Shown: positions 1-6,567 of the stretch, in pieces
Position numbering within the stretch: the stretch's first letter is position 1
Layout of the letters: each line of letters begins with the position of its first letter
From: Candidatus Bathyarchaeota archaeon BA1
GTDB taxonomy: Archaea > Thermoproteota > Bathyarchaeia > Bathyarchaeales > Bathyarchaeaceae
Reading direction: 5' to 3'
Assembly (NCBI GenBank): GCA_001399805.1
Contig: LIHJ01000018.1
Span: 1-9,346 of the forward strand
Length of the DNA: 9,346 bases
Position numbers and translations under genes: made by a program
The notes under the pieces: model-generated
The model's database searches: none
Seen by the model: only the letters and a program-made list of their open reading frames with translations
Told to the model about the DNA's origin: nothing

Positions 1-440
1 CCGGAAAGGTGAACAGTTACAAGAATCCTTGTATCTTTTAGGGCCTTGAAAGTTCCTTCGGTGAGCATCTCCTCTTTTAACTCGAGTGGGCTGAACCACC
101 CAACATTTTTAACATCTGAGCCTGCTCTGAGTTTTCCGCCAATCTTTTTGCCCTTAAAACAAATGGAAACGTAATGGCATCTCGTTTGGTCTTTCTCGTC
201 CATTCCGATGATATCGTATACCCCAACCAAACTCAGCAACTTGATGTTTAACCCCGTTTCCTCCTCAACCTCACGAACTGCTGTTTCCTCCACCTCCTCA
301 CCATACTCAGTGAGTCCACCCGGAAGTGCCCAGCGCCCTTTTCCCGGTTCCTTTGATCTCTTCACGAGAACTATTTTTCCATCCTCACGTTGCACCAATG
401 CGGAGGCCCCTACTCGGGGACCGGTGACAGATACTTTCAC
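1..440 (-). CDS. Nudix hydrolase (MutT-like), C-terminus cut by window edge
   Basis: This gene reads on the minus strand from a GTG at 440 and is still open at position 1, so about 146 residues are visible. A complete Nudix box GX5EX7REUXEEXGU is present: a glycine-rich stretch reading WALPGGLTEYGEEVEE, then REVEEETGL, at about residues 47-73. Nudix enzymes use this metal-binding helix to cleave a nucleoside diphosphate linked to another group. The flanking pattern (E-D-G-K-I-V-L-V-K-R before, K-G-R-W-A-L-P-G-G leading in) is typical of ADP-ribose or NTP pyrophosphatases, but the substrate cannot be told from sequence. A stop codon lies two codons upstream of the GTG and no ATG is available, so GTG is the likely start. 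It follows the CooT-like gene by 6 bp on the same strand, suggesting co-transcription. Confidence 0.85.
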   Translation of the reverse strand, partial: MKVSVTGPRVGASALVQREDGKIVLVKRSKEPGKGRWALPGGLTEYGEEVEETAVREVEEETGLNIKLLSLVGVYDIIGMDEKDQTRCHYVSICFKGKKIGGKLRAGSDVKNVGWFSPLELKEEMLTEGTFKALKDTRILVTVHLS

Positions 441-446
441 CGTTCA

Positions 447-626
447 TCAACGCTCCACGATGAACAAACGGTGATTCAGGAGGTCTATTTTCACCACCCT
501 CCGCAAGACTTTCTCCGATCCAAGAACCTTCCTCATTCTTATTTGGTCACCCTCCACTGTCACCAGCACCGCATCCTTCATCAGAGATTCCTTTGACTTA
601 GTTGAATACACGGTGGATTCGCACAC
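447..626 (-). CDS. cooT: CooT-like small nickel-binding protein
   Basis: The gene encodes 59 residues starting (V/M)CESTVY and ending KIDLLNHRLFIVER. This matches the CooT family, small proteins of about 60-70 residues with an invariant Met-Cys-Glu start and a C-terminal 'IDLLNH' strand; older annotation calls them predicted RNA-binding proteins. In Rhodospirillum rubrum, CooT is a homodimeric nickel-binding protein linked to carbon monoxide dehydrogenase maturation, with nickel bound through the N-terminal Cys2. Cys2 is present here. The frame is open further upstream (to an ATG at 746), but the GTG at 626 is chosen because it puts the family's MCE motif at the N-terminus and has a strong AGGTGA ribosome binding site a few bases upstream (about 632-637). 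Its Nudix neighbour starts 6 bp after its stop. The family call is by motif recognition; a direct nickel role here is inferred, supported by NikR on the other side of the intergenic region. Confidence 0.75.
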   Translation of the reverse strand: MCESTVYSTKSKESLMKDAVLVTVEGDQIRMRKVLGSEKVLRRVVKIDLLNHRLFIVER

Positions 627-724
627 GTTCTCACCTGAATTCTTTATCACCTTCAACTTAAAGTATCGTACGAAAGTAAAATTAGCTGATCGTTGCGTGC
701 CGATTGGATGCAAAGAGAGGAATT

Positions 725-736
725 CACGGCCGTGCA
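725..736. repeat. Palindromic 12-mer, copy 1 (CACGGCCGTGCA)
   Basis: The first ten bases, CACGGCCGTG, are a perfect palindrome. The same 12 bases recur at 892-903, exactly 167 bp away. This copy is centred about 104 bp upstream of the cooT start. It could be an operator half of a paired site, but its binding protein is unknown. Confidence 0.5.
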
Positions 737-769
737 TAGTTGCCACCGCGGGATATTGGGCGGCTCGGT

Positions 770-791
770 GTACCTCGTGGACGAGAGGTAC
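770..791. repeat. Inverted repeat GTACCTC / GAGGTAC with 8-base spacer
   Basis: Two perfect 7-base arms, 770-776 and 785-791, flank the spacer GTGGACGA. An alternative shorter hairpin (CTCGT-GG-ACGAG) overlaps it, so the region can fold in two ways. It sits near the middle of the cooT-nikR intergenic region. It could be a protein-binding site or part of a leader RNA; nothing downstream looks like a poly-T terminator. Confidence 0.4.
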
Positions 792-891
792 TCGTGTGAA
801 TTAAGGGGACTTCTGAAACACTTCGAAGGACCAGAGTTGAGATGGTGCCAGTTCAGGGTCGAAGCTTAACGGCTTTAACTCCGGAGCACTA

Positions 892-903
892 CACGGCCGT
901 GCA
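892..903. repeat. Palindromic 12-mer, copy 2 (CACGGCCGTGCA)
   Basis: This is an exact copy of the 12-mer at 725-736. It is centred about 91 bp upstream of the nikR start, so each of the two divergent genes has one copy at a similar distance. A site in this arrangement could support looping or cooperative binding, which is conjecture. Confidence 0.5.
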
Positions 904-987
904 CTCAGCAGGCGATGCACCAAGCCGAAGCTAAACGTACATACGAAAAGCTGAAAATAGATGCTAGCGAGCTTGTAGGGAAAGAAC

Positions 988-1392
988 ATGCCCCAAAAGA
1001 TAACTCGGGTAAGCCTCACTCTGCCCCAGAAGCTTCTCGATGAACTAGACCGCTCGCTAAAAGCCCAGCGCTATGCCAGCCGTTCGGAGGCGGTTCGTGA
1101 TGCCCTTCGAGATTTCCTAGCGAGCTACCGTTGGCGGAGCGAGCTAAAGGGTGAACAACTGGGAGCCATCCTCGTGTTGTACGAGCACGACGTTCGAGGG
1201 TTAACCGATGCGCTCATGGACATCCAGCATGGAAGCTCGAGCATCATAACCGCGGTCCAACATCTGCATGTGGATGAAAAAAATTGTTTGGAGCTTCTCA
1301 TCGTCAGGGGGGCAGCAGAAAAGATCCGCCGATTGGTCGATGGGCTCGGGGCTTTGAGGGGCGTCAAGCAGGCGAAGCTCGTGGTGATCTGA
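988..1392 (+). CDS. nikR: Nickel-responsive transcriptional regulator NikR
   Basis: The 134-residue product has the NikR layout: an N-terminal ribbon-helix-helix DNA-binding domain (about 5-45, with TRVSLTLP forming the strand and SRSEAVRDALRDFL the second helix) and a C-terminal ACT-like nickel-binding tetramerisation domain (about 55-134). The four square-planar nickel ligands of E. coli NikR (His76, His87, His89, Cys95) have equivalents with identical spacing: His81 in DIQHGSS, and His92, His94 and Cys100 in QHLHVDEKNC. The high-affinity nickel site is therefore complete. NikR represses nickel uptake genes, and in some organisms other nickel genes, when nickel is plentiful. The ATG at 988 has a short AGGG upstream (977-980). 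The stop abuts the next start (TGAATG), so the HD gene is very likely translationally coupled. Arginine codons are almost all CGN, unlike atwA and mcr downstream. Confidence 0.93.
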   Translation: MPQKITRVSLTLPQKLLDELDRSLKAQRYASRSEAVRDALRDFLASYRWRSELKGEQLGAILVLYEHDVRGLTDALMDIQHGSSSIITAVQHLHVDEKNCLELLIVRGAAEKIRRLVDGLGALRGVKQAKLVVI

Positions 1393-1974
1393 ATGAGTTT
1401 AGACGAGCTTCTCAATCGATTGAACAATTTGAAGCGAATCCCCCGCACTGGCTGGCTGTTATGCAACGTTCCGCTTGCAGAGGTCGAGGATGTGGCGCAG
1501 CATACTTTCGAAGTCGCTGTGATCACTCTCTTGCTCACGGATGAACTCGAGCGCCAGGGAAAGAGACTGAACCGGGGGCAGGCCCTCAGCATGGCGATCG
1601 TGCACGATTGGGCCGAAGCCGAGATGGCTGACTTCCCCTTCACCGCGCTGAAGCACTTGGGACCCGCGGGTACGAAAAGGCGTATCGAAGAGCGCGCGCT
1701 TAAGAACCTCTTGGTCGATTCGCCGAATAAAAAGGAACACCTAGCGCTTTGGCGCGAGTACAACGAAAAGCGAACTCCTGAGGCTAAGCTCGTTCATGCC
1801 GCTGACTACCTTTCGATGCTCGTGCAAGCGATCAAATATCGGGAGGGGGGAAATCGTTCGAGCGAACTCGATGGGCTTTGGCGGGCGGTCAAGTCTGATT
1901 TGGAGCCCCACGCGAAGGAGTTCAAGCCCGTGAGGGAACTCATGGGTGAGCTCGAAAAACGTTATTTTGCTTGA
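1393..1974 (+). CDS. HD-domain phosphohydrolase (YfbR/HDDC2-like 5'-deoxynucleotidase family)
   Basis: This 193-residue protein has the metal-binding HD signature in family order: His37 (AQHTFEVA), His71-Asp72 with Glu75 (VHDWAEAE), and Asp138 (HAADYL). The N-terminal RIPRTGW segment resembles the RxxR..W motif of the YfbR/HDDC2 group, whose members remove the 5'-phosphate from deoxyribonucleoside monophosphates. Length (about 190-200) also fits that group. The ATG directly follows the TGA of nikR with no spacer, so expression is probably coupled to NikR. Why a nucleotidase would be paired with a nickel repressor is unclear; it may be an ordinary housekeeping neighbour. The precise substrate is not readable from the sequence. 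Confidence 0.8.
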   Translation: MSLDELLNRLNNLKRIPRTGWLLCNVPLAEVEDVAQHTFEVAVITLLLTDELERQGKRLNRGQALSMAIVHDWAEAEMADFPFTALKHLGPAGTKRRIEERALKNLLVDSPNKKEHLALWREYNEKRTPEAKLVHAADYLSMLVQAIKYREGGNRSSELDGLWRAVKSDLEPHAKEFKPVRELMGELEKRYFA

Positions 1975-2000
1975 GAGTCACTTTCCTTTTGGGCTAAACA

Positions 2001-3722
2001 ATGAAAAAACCCATCGTTAGGGTTGTTGGCTTATCCAAAAATTATTCCCTCAAGGGTGGGGGGAAGGTCCGAGCTCTAGAAAATATCTCCTTCGATCTCC
2101 ACCGGAAAGAAATTTTGGGGATCATCGGCAGAAGCGGGGGAGGTAAAACAACACTCATCCGGGTGCTAAGGGGTGTTGAACCCTTCGATGGGGGGGAGAT
2201 TTGGATCAATGACATTCATCTCACTCCCAAAGCATCAGAAGAAGATCTGAGGAAAGTCCATGAAATGACCGCCATACACCTCCAACGTTCATTCGGCCTC
2301 TGGGCGGCGAGCGCTCTAGAAAACGTGATGAGGAGATTGCACGCTTTAGAAACCGGGAGTGAAACGGCTCTGCTTCCACCGGAGGAATTCGCTGAATACG
2401 GGAAACTCAAGGAGGAAGGAGAGAGGATGCTAGAGGCCGTGGGGTTGACCCATAAAGCCGATCACCCCGCGCACACGTTGAGCGGGGGGGAAAAGCAGAG
2501 GTTGGTGTTAGCCAGACAGCTCGCGACAGCTGGCCGGGAGCCGAAAATATTGCTGCTGGATGAGCCGGTCACGATGACCTGCCCGGCCACGAAGCAAGTG
2601 GCTCTGGATTGGCTCAAAAGCGCGCGGGAGCAATTCGATGTATCTACGATCGTCGCTTCCCATCTCCCCGTCCTGCTGAAATACGTGGCGGATAGGGTGA
2701 TCTGGCTGGAAGGAAAGATCCTTGATGTAGGCAAGCCCGATGAAGTTGTCGATAAATTCCTAGCCCAAATGGAACCAGTTATAGGTCTAAAACCCATGCC
2801 CAAATCGAAAAGGGCGATCATCAAAGTTCAGAACTTAACTAAGAGTTATCACGCTGAGGTTGTTGGAGAATCGTTTAAAATGGAAAGATTGAATTTAAAG
2901 ATTTACGACGGTGAGATACTAGCTCTAGTGGGGCCCTCCGGGGTTGGGAAAACTGTTTTGATCAGATTGCTCTCTGGGCTAGAACTCCCTGATGGGGGCA
3001 AGATAATTTACGGACTTGAAAAGAGACAAACGGATATCACGAAACTGGGCTACAAAACGATGATGACCCGCAGGAGGGTGGGTATCGTTCACCAGGAGCT
3101 GGATTTGGCCTATCATGCCACGGTCAAGGATTTAGCTTCGGCGAGGCTCGGAATAAAAGGCGAACGAGCTTTAGTCATGGCCAAGAAGAGGGCGCGGGAG
3201 TTGGGGTTGAAGGAGGAGACGGTGGACTCGGTTTATCGATTGGGGGATTATCCAGAGAGGGTGATGAGCCAAAAACTCGAAGAACTCAGGTTGGATAAGG
3301 GAGTGATACGGGAGCTCTTTCCAGTCGCCCCCTGGGAAGCGGTATCAAAAGCAGTCGGTCCGATGTTCCGTCTGTGCAGTTTACCGCTAGATCTGTTGGA
3401 CAGAAAATCTCATGAATTGTCTTGGGGGGAAAGGATAAGGGTTGCAATCGCTTTGGAACTCCTCTCCGGGCCAAAAGTTCTGTTTTTAGATGAACCCTTC
3501 GGGGATTTGGATCCAATAACTCTCAGAAGTTTATCAAACGTTTTGAAGCTCATCAACGAGAAGTTTAAGGTGACTACAGTCTTGGTGAGCCACCACGTGG
3601 ATTTCGTTAGGGAAGTTGCCCACCGAGCCATCCTCATGAGGGAGGGCAAAATAGTGGAAGAAGGCCCCCCGGCGAAAATTTGTGGACGCTTCATCAGGGA
3701 GAGTCATTCGTTCATGGGCTGA
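2001..3722 (+). CDS. atwA: Methyl-coenzyme M reductase activation component A2 (AtwA), twin ABC ATPase
   Basis: This soluble 573-residue protein carries two ABC nucleotide-binding domains and no membrane segments, as in component A2, which with ATP and a reductant-coupled complex reactivates the Ni centre of MCR in methanogens. Domain 1 has Walker A GRSGGGKT (43-50), a Q-loop near Gln95, signature LSGGEK (160-165), Walker B ILLLDE (183-188) and H-loop His221. Domain 2 has Walker A GPSGVGKT (311-318), Q-loop Gln365, signature LSWGE (473-477), Walker B VLFLDE (493-498) and H-loop His531. The second signature has Trp in place of the usual first Gly of the GG pair. Both domains carry long insertions between Q-loop and signature (about 110-150 and 375-465), as seen in A2-type proteins rather than transporters. 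It starts 26 bp after the HD gene without an obvious ribosome binding site. The assignment rests on domain pattern plus mcrBGA nearby; a generic twin ABC protein is the alternative. Confidence 0.85.
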   Translation: MKKPIVRVVGLSKNYSLKGGGKVRALENISFDLHRKEILGIIGRSGGGKTTLIRVLRGVEPFDGGEIWINDIHLTPKASEEDLRKVHEMTAIHLQRSFGLWAASALENVMRRLHALETGSETALLPPEEFAEYGKLKEEGERMLEAVGLTHKADHPAHTLSGGEKQRLVLARQLATAGREPKILLLDEPVTMTCPATKQVALDWLKSAREQFDVSTIVASHLPVLLKYVADRVIWLEGKILDVGKPDEVVDKFLAQMEPVIGLKPMPKSKRAIIKVQNLTKSYHAEVVGESFKMERLNLKIYDGEILALVGPSGVGKTVLIRLLSGLELPDGGKIIYGLEKRQTDITKLGYKTMMTRRRVGIVHQELDLAYHATVKDLASARLGIKGERALVMAKKRARELGLKEETVDSVYRLGDYPERVMSQKLEELRLDKGVIRELFPVAPWEAVSKAVGPMFRLCSLPLDLLDRKSHELSWGERIRVAIALELLSGPKVLFLDEPFGDLDPITLRSLSNVLKLINEKFKVTTVLVSHHVDFVREVAHRAILMREGKIVEEGPPAKICGRFIRESHSFMG

Positions 3723-3761
3723 ACTTCAAAACGTGAACAGCCCAGAGCAAATACTTCTCCT

Positions 3762-4234
3762 CTAAGTTTGAGTTGCTGGCTCTATGAGTCTTATCATTTC
3801 AGGCGGCAATTTTGCCTTCTCAATGCTTTCAGCCAATAGGGGTATCAAGTCAGGTCTTAACTTTTCCAAATTTCCCGAGATTTCTACCTTCTTTGCAGTC
3901 AAGGAACCGACGAGATCTTCTCGACCAGTTAGGATGTCTGTCCAGATAGCCCAATCTCCCTCCACCAGGAGATCGGATTCGAAAGGTTTCGTGCCAACAT
4001 CTGATTCGATGCGTTGATCGGTCACGTGAAGATAAATGTAAATGTTGTTTATGCCCGATTGCTTGAATGGATCTGGAGTTTTGATCAGTAATGAGGGGAA
4101 AGATCTAACCCCTCCGTTACTTTCTTGAAGTTGGGGTGTGCTTCAACGTGGCTGATCAAAAGACTCAGATATTGACCCAGACCAGTGTAAAATAACTGCC
4201 CCTCAACACTTTTCGGGTGCTCAGAATCTTGCAT
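3762..4234 (-). pseudogene. SCP2-like lipid-binding protein, interrupted by a frameshift
   Basis: On the minus strand an ATG at 4234 opens a frame that reads into KKVTEGLDLSPHY and stops. The reading continues, one base out of phase, as LLIKTPDPFKQSG and runs to a TAG at 3762-3764. Adding one base in the G4 tract at 4095-4098 joins them as LDLSPSLLIKTPDPF, giving 157 residues. The C-terminal part matches an SCP2 (sterol carrier protein 2) fold: ESDLLVEGDWAIWTDILTG, then VGSLTAKKVEISGNLEKL, which is the usual 'pDv.i......ll.G...a...Gk..v.Gdl' pattern. SCP2 domains bind fatty acyl-CoAs, sterols or other hydrophobic ligands. It is convergent with atwA (39-bp gap) and divergent from mcrB. The lesion may be a sequencing or assembly slip in a homopolymer, or a recent mutation; the rest of the reading frame shows no decay. 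An internal GTG at 4025 could produce only a fragment. Confidence 0.7.
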
Positions 4235-4334
4235 GTGATCTCTTATTTTTCACCGGGGAATAAAAATAAATTGCCCGTCGTCAGCTGAAACGAAGTCCTT
4301 AAGTAAATCGGTTCCAAAGAAATAGGGGGCATGC
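4235..4334. promoter_or_regulatory. Divergent promoter region of mcrB operon and SCP2-like gene
   Basis: The 100-bp gap between divergently oriented genes contains one A/T block, GAATAAAAATAAATT (about 4258-4272). On the plus strand it could serve as a TATA element with a transcript start near 4292 and a leader of about 40 bases before mcrB. On the minus strand it lies about 30 bp upstream of the SCP2-like ATG. A single block may thus serve both directions. The mcrB ribosome binding site AGGGGG is at 4324-4329. Confidence 0.4.
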
Positions 4335-5714
4335 ATGGGATACAAAGATGCGGTAGATCTATACGACGATCATTCCAATTGTCTAGCGAAAGATGTGCCA
4401 ATACAGGCTCTCTCCCCTTTATACAATCCTTATATGGGGGAAGTTCTGGACCTCTTCAAGCGAACAGCTTTCGTCGATTTAGCCAATTTAGAAAAATGCA
4501 TGAAATTGGGGAGGGGAGGCTGGGAAACACGCATCGGAAGAGATGAAATCCAGATGCCTTGGTACAGCAGAGACCTGCCCATAGTCGAGCGCTCGGAAGA
4601 AATAGCCAAAAAAATGAAAGAGAAGATGGCGAGATACGGTGATGGGAAAGAGGAACTCGTCAGGCTCATTTTGGGTGGGAAATTCATCGTTGTTAAGATT
4701 CCTGAGAGAATGATGAAAATCTCAGCTAGCCGTGACCCCGCGCTCACTTGGACGATGGTGGCCCTGTGTCAAGCTGTAGCCGAAACTTTTAACCTCGATC
4801 CAGAAACGGACCCGAGTGGTTGCAACATGTTGAACGCGGCCGTCTGGGGAAGGTATCCCCAATCTCCCGAACTCCCCCCCGGTGGTCCCGTGTTCGGATT
4901 TCTGAAGCAGAGCAACACGGTAGATGGTCTTGGGTGTGGGTTCAGGGGAACAACGATAAATCACATCGTGGCTTTAACCAATAAACGAACTCTGGACGCT
5001 GTTGCCCTGACAACGATCCTGGAGCAGGGGGCCCAATGGGAAACGGGCAACGCATTGGGTTGGTTCGAGAGATACCATCTCCTCGGGGCAGCCTACCAAG
5101 GCTTCAACGCGAACAATCTGGTCCTAGATCTCGTCAAAGAAAATAAGGAAGGAACAATTGGGGATGTCGCGATCAGCACGGTGAGGAGAGCGGTGGAAGA
5201 TGGCATCATAAATGTCAAAAGAACTTTTCCCTCGGGCTACAAACACTACGCTACGGGCGACTTCCCACTTTGGAACGCGTATGGCTGTGCCGGAGCTTTG
5301 GCTGCAGTGATAGTCAATTGTGGTGCCAGCAGGGCCGGGCAAAGTGCCTCATCCGTTTTGGCTTATTTCGGCGATCAATTGATATTTGAGACGGGGGGGT
5401 TACCTGATCCCGATGCAGGGAGGCTGCAGGGTGCTGGTCAGGGCTTTGCTTTCTACACTCACTCCATCTATGGGGGTGCCGGTCCCGGGGCGTATACTCT
5501 AGACCACGTTGTTGTAAGGCATACCTCCGGATTTTTGACCCCGTGTATATCCGCGGCGATGTGTCTTGATTCCGGAACTCAGCTCTTTTCACCTGAAATG
5601 ACTTCGAGTGCTTTCTTCGGGTTGAGAGATGAGATACCCTTGCTCGAGGAACCGTTAAAAAAGGTAGCCGGTTCTGCCGAGGAGGTTGGAAGAAAACTAG
5701 CAAAAGCTGGTTAG
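4335..5714 (+). CDS. mcrB: MCR-family (methyl/alkyl-coenzyme M reductase) beta subunit
   Basis: The 459-residue product is McrB-like throughout, slightly longer than the usual ~443. Recognisable blocks are the N-terminal VDLYDD and ALSPLYNP, the middle VWGRYPQS, INHIVA and AYQGFNANNLV, and the C-terminal THSIYGGAGPG and GTQLFSPE. By remembered alignment with Methanothermobacter McrB, the active-site Phe361 and Tyr367 correspond to Phe373 and Tyr379 here, and His379, which helps hold the coenzyme B phosphate, to His391; all three are kept. With McrA and McrG it forms the (alpha-beta-gamma)2 nickel F430 enzyme. The ATG at 4335 is chosen over one at 4331 because the latter is in another frame, and AGGGGG sits 5 bases upstream. 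It is the first gene of a probable mcrBGA-SCP2 operon, with no mcrD or mcrC following it. Confidence 0.95.
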   Translation: MGYKDAVDLYDDHSNCLAKDVPIQALSPLYNPYMGEVLDLFKRTAFVDLANLEKCMKLGRGGWETRIGRDEIQMPWYSRDLPIVERSEEIAKKMKEKMARYGDGKEELVRLILGGKFIVVKIPERMMKISASRDPALTWTMVALCQAVAETFNLDPETDPSGCNMLNAAVWGRYPQSPELPPGGPVFGFLKQSNTVDGLGCGFRGTTINHIVALTNKRTLDAVALTTILEQGAQWETGNALGWFERYHLLGAAYQGFNANNLVLDLVKENKEGTIGDVAISTVRRAVEDGIINVKRTFPSGYKHYATGDFPLWNAYGCAGALAAVIVNCGASRAGQSASSVLAYFGDQLIFETGGLPDPDAGRLQGAGQGFAFYTHSIYGGAGPGAYTLDHVVVRHTSGFLTPCISAAMCLDSGTQLFSPEMTSSAFFGLRDEIPLLEEPLKKVAGSAEEVGRKLAKAG

Positions 5715-5723
5715 GGGAATTCC

Positions 5724-6527
5724 ATGCCAAGCGAAGAGAAACCTGAGAAAAAGGAATTCGAGCCCCAGATCTATCCTGGGGCAGATGAAGTGTCCGAAAG
5801 GAGGAAAAAGCTGTGGGACAAGCGGCGGCGGCTGGCGAAGTATCGAGAGGTACCCGACGATGACCTAACCAGACTTTTAGGCCACCGAGCTGTTGGGGCG
5901 TTGTATGTGAGTGTTCATCCGCCGCTTGAGGAACTCATAGAACCATATGACCCCATCAAAAATCTAGTGGTTCCTACACCGGGAGCTAGGGCAGGGGATA
6001 GGATAAGATTCGTTCAGTTTTCCGATAGTTTCTGGCACCCCCCGATAACTCCCTATGCGAGGGCGAGGCTTTATTTCAATAGGTTCAGGGGCATCGACAC
6101 CGTCGTTTATAGTGGCCGATGTATACTGGAGATGAGGGAACGAGATTTAGAGGAGGCTTTAAAGACCCTGATCGAAACCGAGGTGTTTAATCCGGCTCGG
6201 ACGGCTTTGAAAGGAATAACGATCCATGGCCATTCCCTGAGACTCGATGAGGATGGTCTGATGTTCGATGCCAGGCGAAGGTTCGTTTACGATAAGGATA
6301 CAGGAGAGGTCTCTTACATCAAAGACCAATTGGGCAGGGTTTTAGATCAACCCGTTCCAGTTGGGCGACCGCTTCGGGAAGAGGAGTGTAGGAAGCTCGC
6401 CGTCACCTACAGCTGGGATACCCACCCTTTCAAGTCAAGGACAGAAGTATTGGAAACTATCTCAAGAAATGCGAAGATGAGGGTAATGGCGGGGTACAAC
6501 CCAGAATCGATCACCGATCAAATGTAG
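5724..6527 (+). CDS. mcrG: MCR-family (methyl/alkyl-coenzyme M reductase) gamma subunit
   Basis: The 267-residue product, near the usual ~250, is McrG-like: IYPGADEVSERRKKLW at the start, LLGHRAVG, SVHPPLEE (63-70), RFVQFSDS (95-102) and the strongly conserved HGHSLRLDEDG (168-178). The coenzyme M sulfonate ligand Arg120 of Methanothermobacter corresponds to Arg132 in the motif YSGR (129-132). The residue equivalent to gamma Leu117 is Tyr129 here. A charged, Lys/Glu-rich tail of about 12 residues precedes the conserved part. The start lies 9 bp after the mcrB stop, with an AGGGG ribosome binding site overlapping that stop codon, so the two genes are co-translated from one transcript. Confidence 0.95.
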   Translation: MPSEEKPEKKEFEPQIYPGADEVSERRKKLWDKRRRLAKYREVPDDDLTRLLGHRAVGALYVSVHPPLEELIEPYDPIKNLVVPTPGARAGDRIRFVQFSDSFWHPPITPYARARLYFNRFRGIDTVVYSGRCILEMRERDLEEALKTLIETEVFNPARTALKGITIHGHSLRLDEDGLMFDARRRFVYDKDTGEVSYIKDQLGRVLDQPVPVGRPLREEECRKLAVTYSWDTHPFKSRTEVLETISRNAKMRVMAGYNPESITDQM

Positions 6528-6556
6528 AAGTTTTAAGCTACAAAAACATAAATTGA

Positions 6557-6565
6557 GAGGTGGGG
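6557..6565 (+). promoter_or_regulatory. Ribosome binding site that sets the mcrA start
   Basis: The sequence GAGGTGGGG lies directly upstream of TTG at 6568-6570. A second in-frame TTG at 6553 precedes this site, so using it would put the ribosome binding site inside the gene. The later TTG is therefore preferred. Confidence 0.6.
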
Positions 6566-6567
6566 TT

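Larger units (their letters stand above)
627..987. promoter_or_regulatory. Divergent intergenic region between cooT and nikR
   Basis: This 361-bp stretch separates the minus-strand cooT-Nudix pair from the plus-strand nikR group and must hold both promoters. No convincing protein gene is seen; open frames here lack family resemblance and one merely overlaps nikR antisense. It holds two identical 12-bp copies of a palindrome-bearing sequence (725-736 and 892-903) and one inverted repeat (770-791). No clean archaeal TATA box stands out. The most A-rich candidate before nikR is around 951-960. A NikR operator is plausible here because NikR repressors often act on their own and neighbouring nickel genes, but the motif is not the E. 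coli NikR box. Confidence 0.45.

Noticed and set aside
447..746. Longer 99-residue version of the CooT-like protein starting at ATG 746
   Set aside because: The CooT family begins with Met-Cys-Glu; the GTG at 626 gives exactly this with a strong ribosome binding site, so the extra 40 residues are probably untranslated leader.
750..987. Possible tRNA or C/D box guide RNA in the intergenic region
   Set aside because: A TTC-like stretch near 851-866 and CTGA boxes were seen, but no cloverleaf or properly spaced C and D boxes could be assembled.
801..1019. Minus-strand open frame of 72 codons with a hydrophobic start, antisense to the nikR start
   Set aside because: No family resemblance, overlaps the nikR 5' end, and its hydrophobic look comes from antisense of charged and purine-rich codons.
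3762..4025. Stand-alone 87-residue protein from GTG 4025
   Set aside because: Homology-like sequence continues upstream of the GTG in the same frame and then in a second frame, so this is the tail of a frameshifted SCP2-like gene.
6553..6567. TTG at 6553 as mcrA start
   Set aside because: It lies ahead of the GAGGTGGGG ribosome binding site that is well spaced for TTG 6568; not excluded, but less likely.
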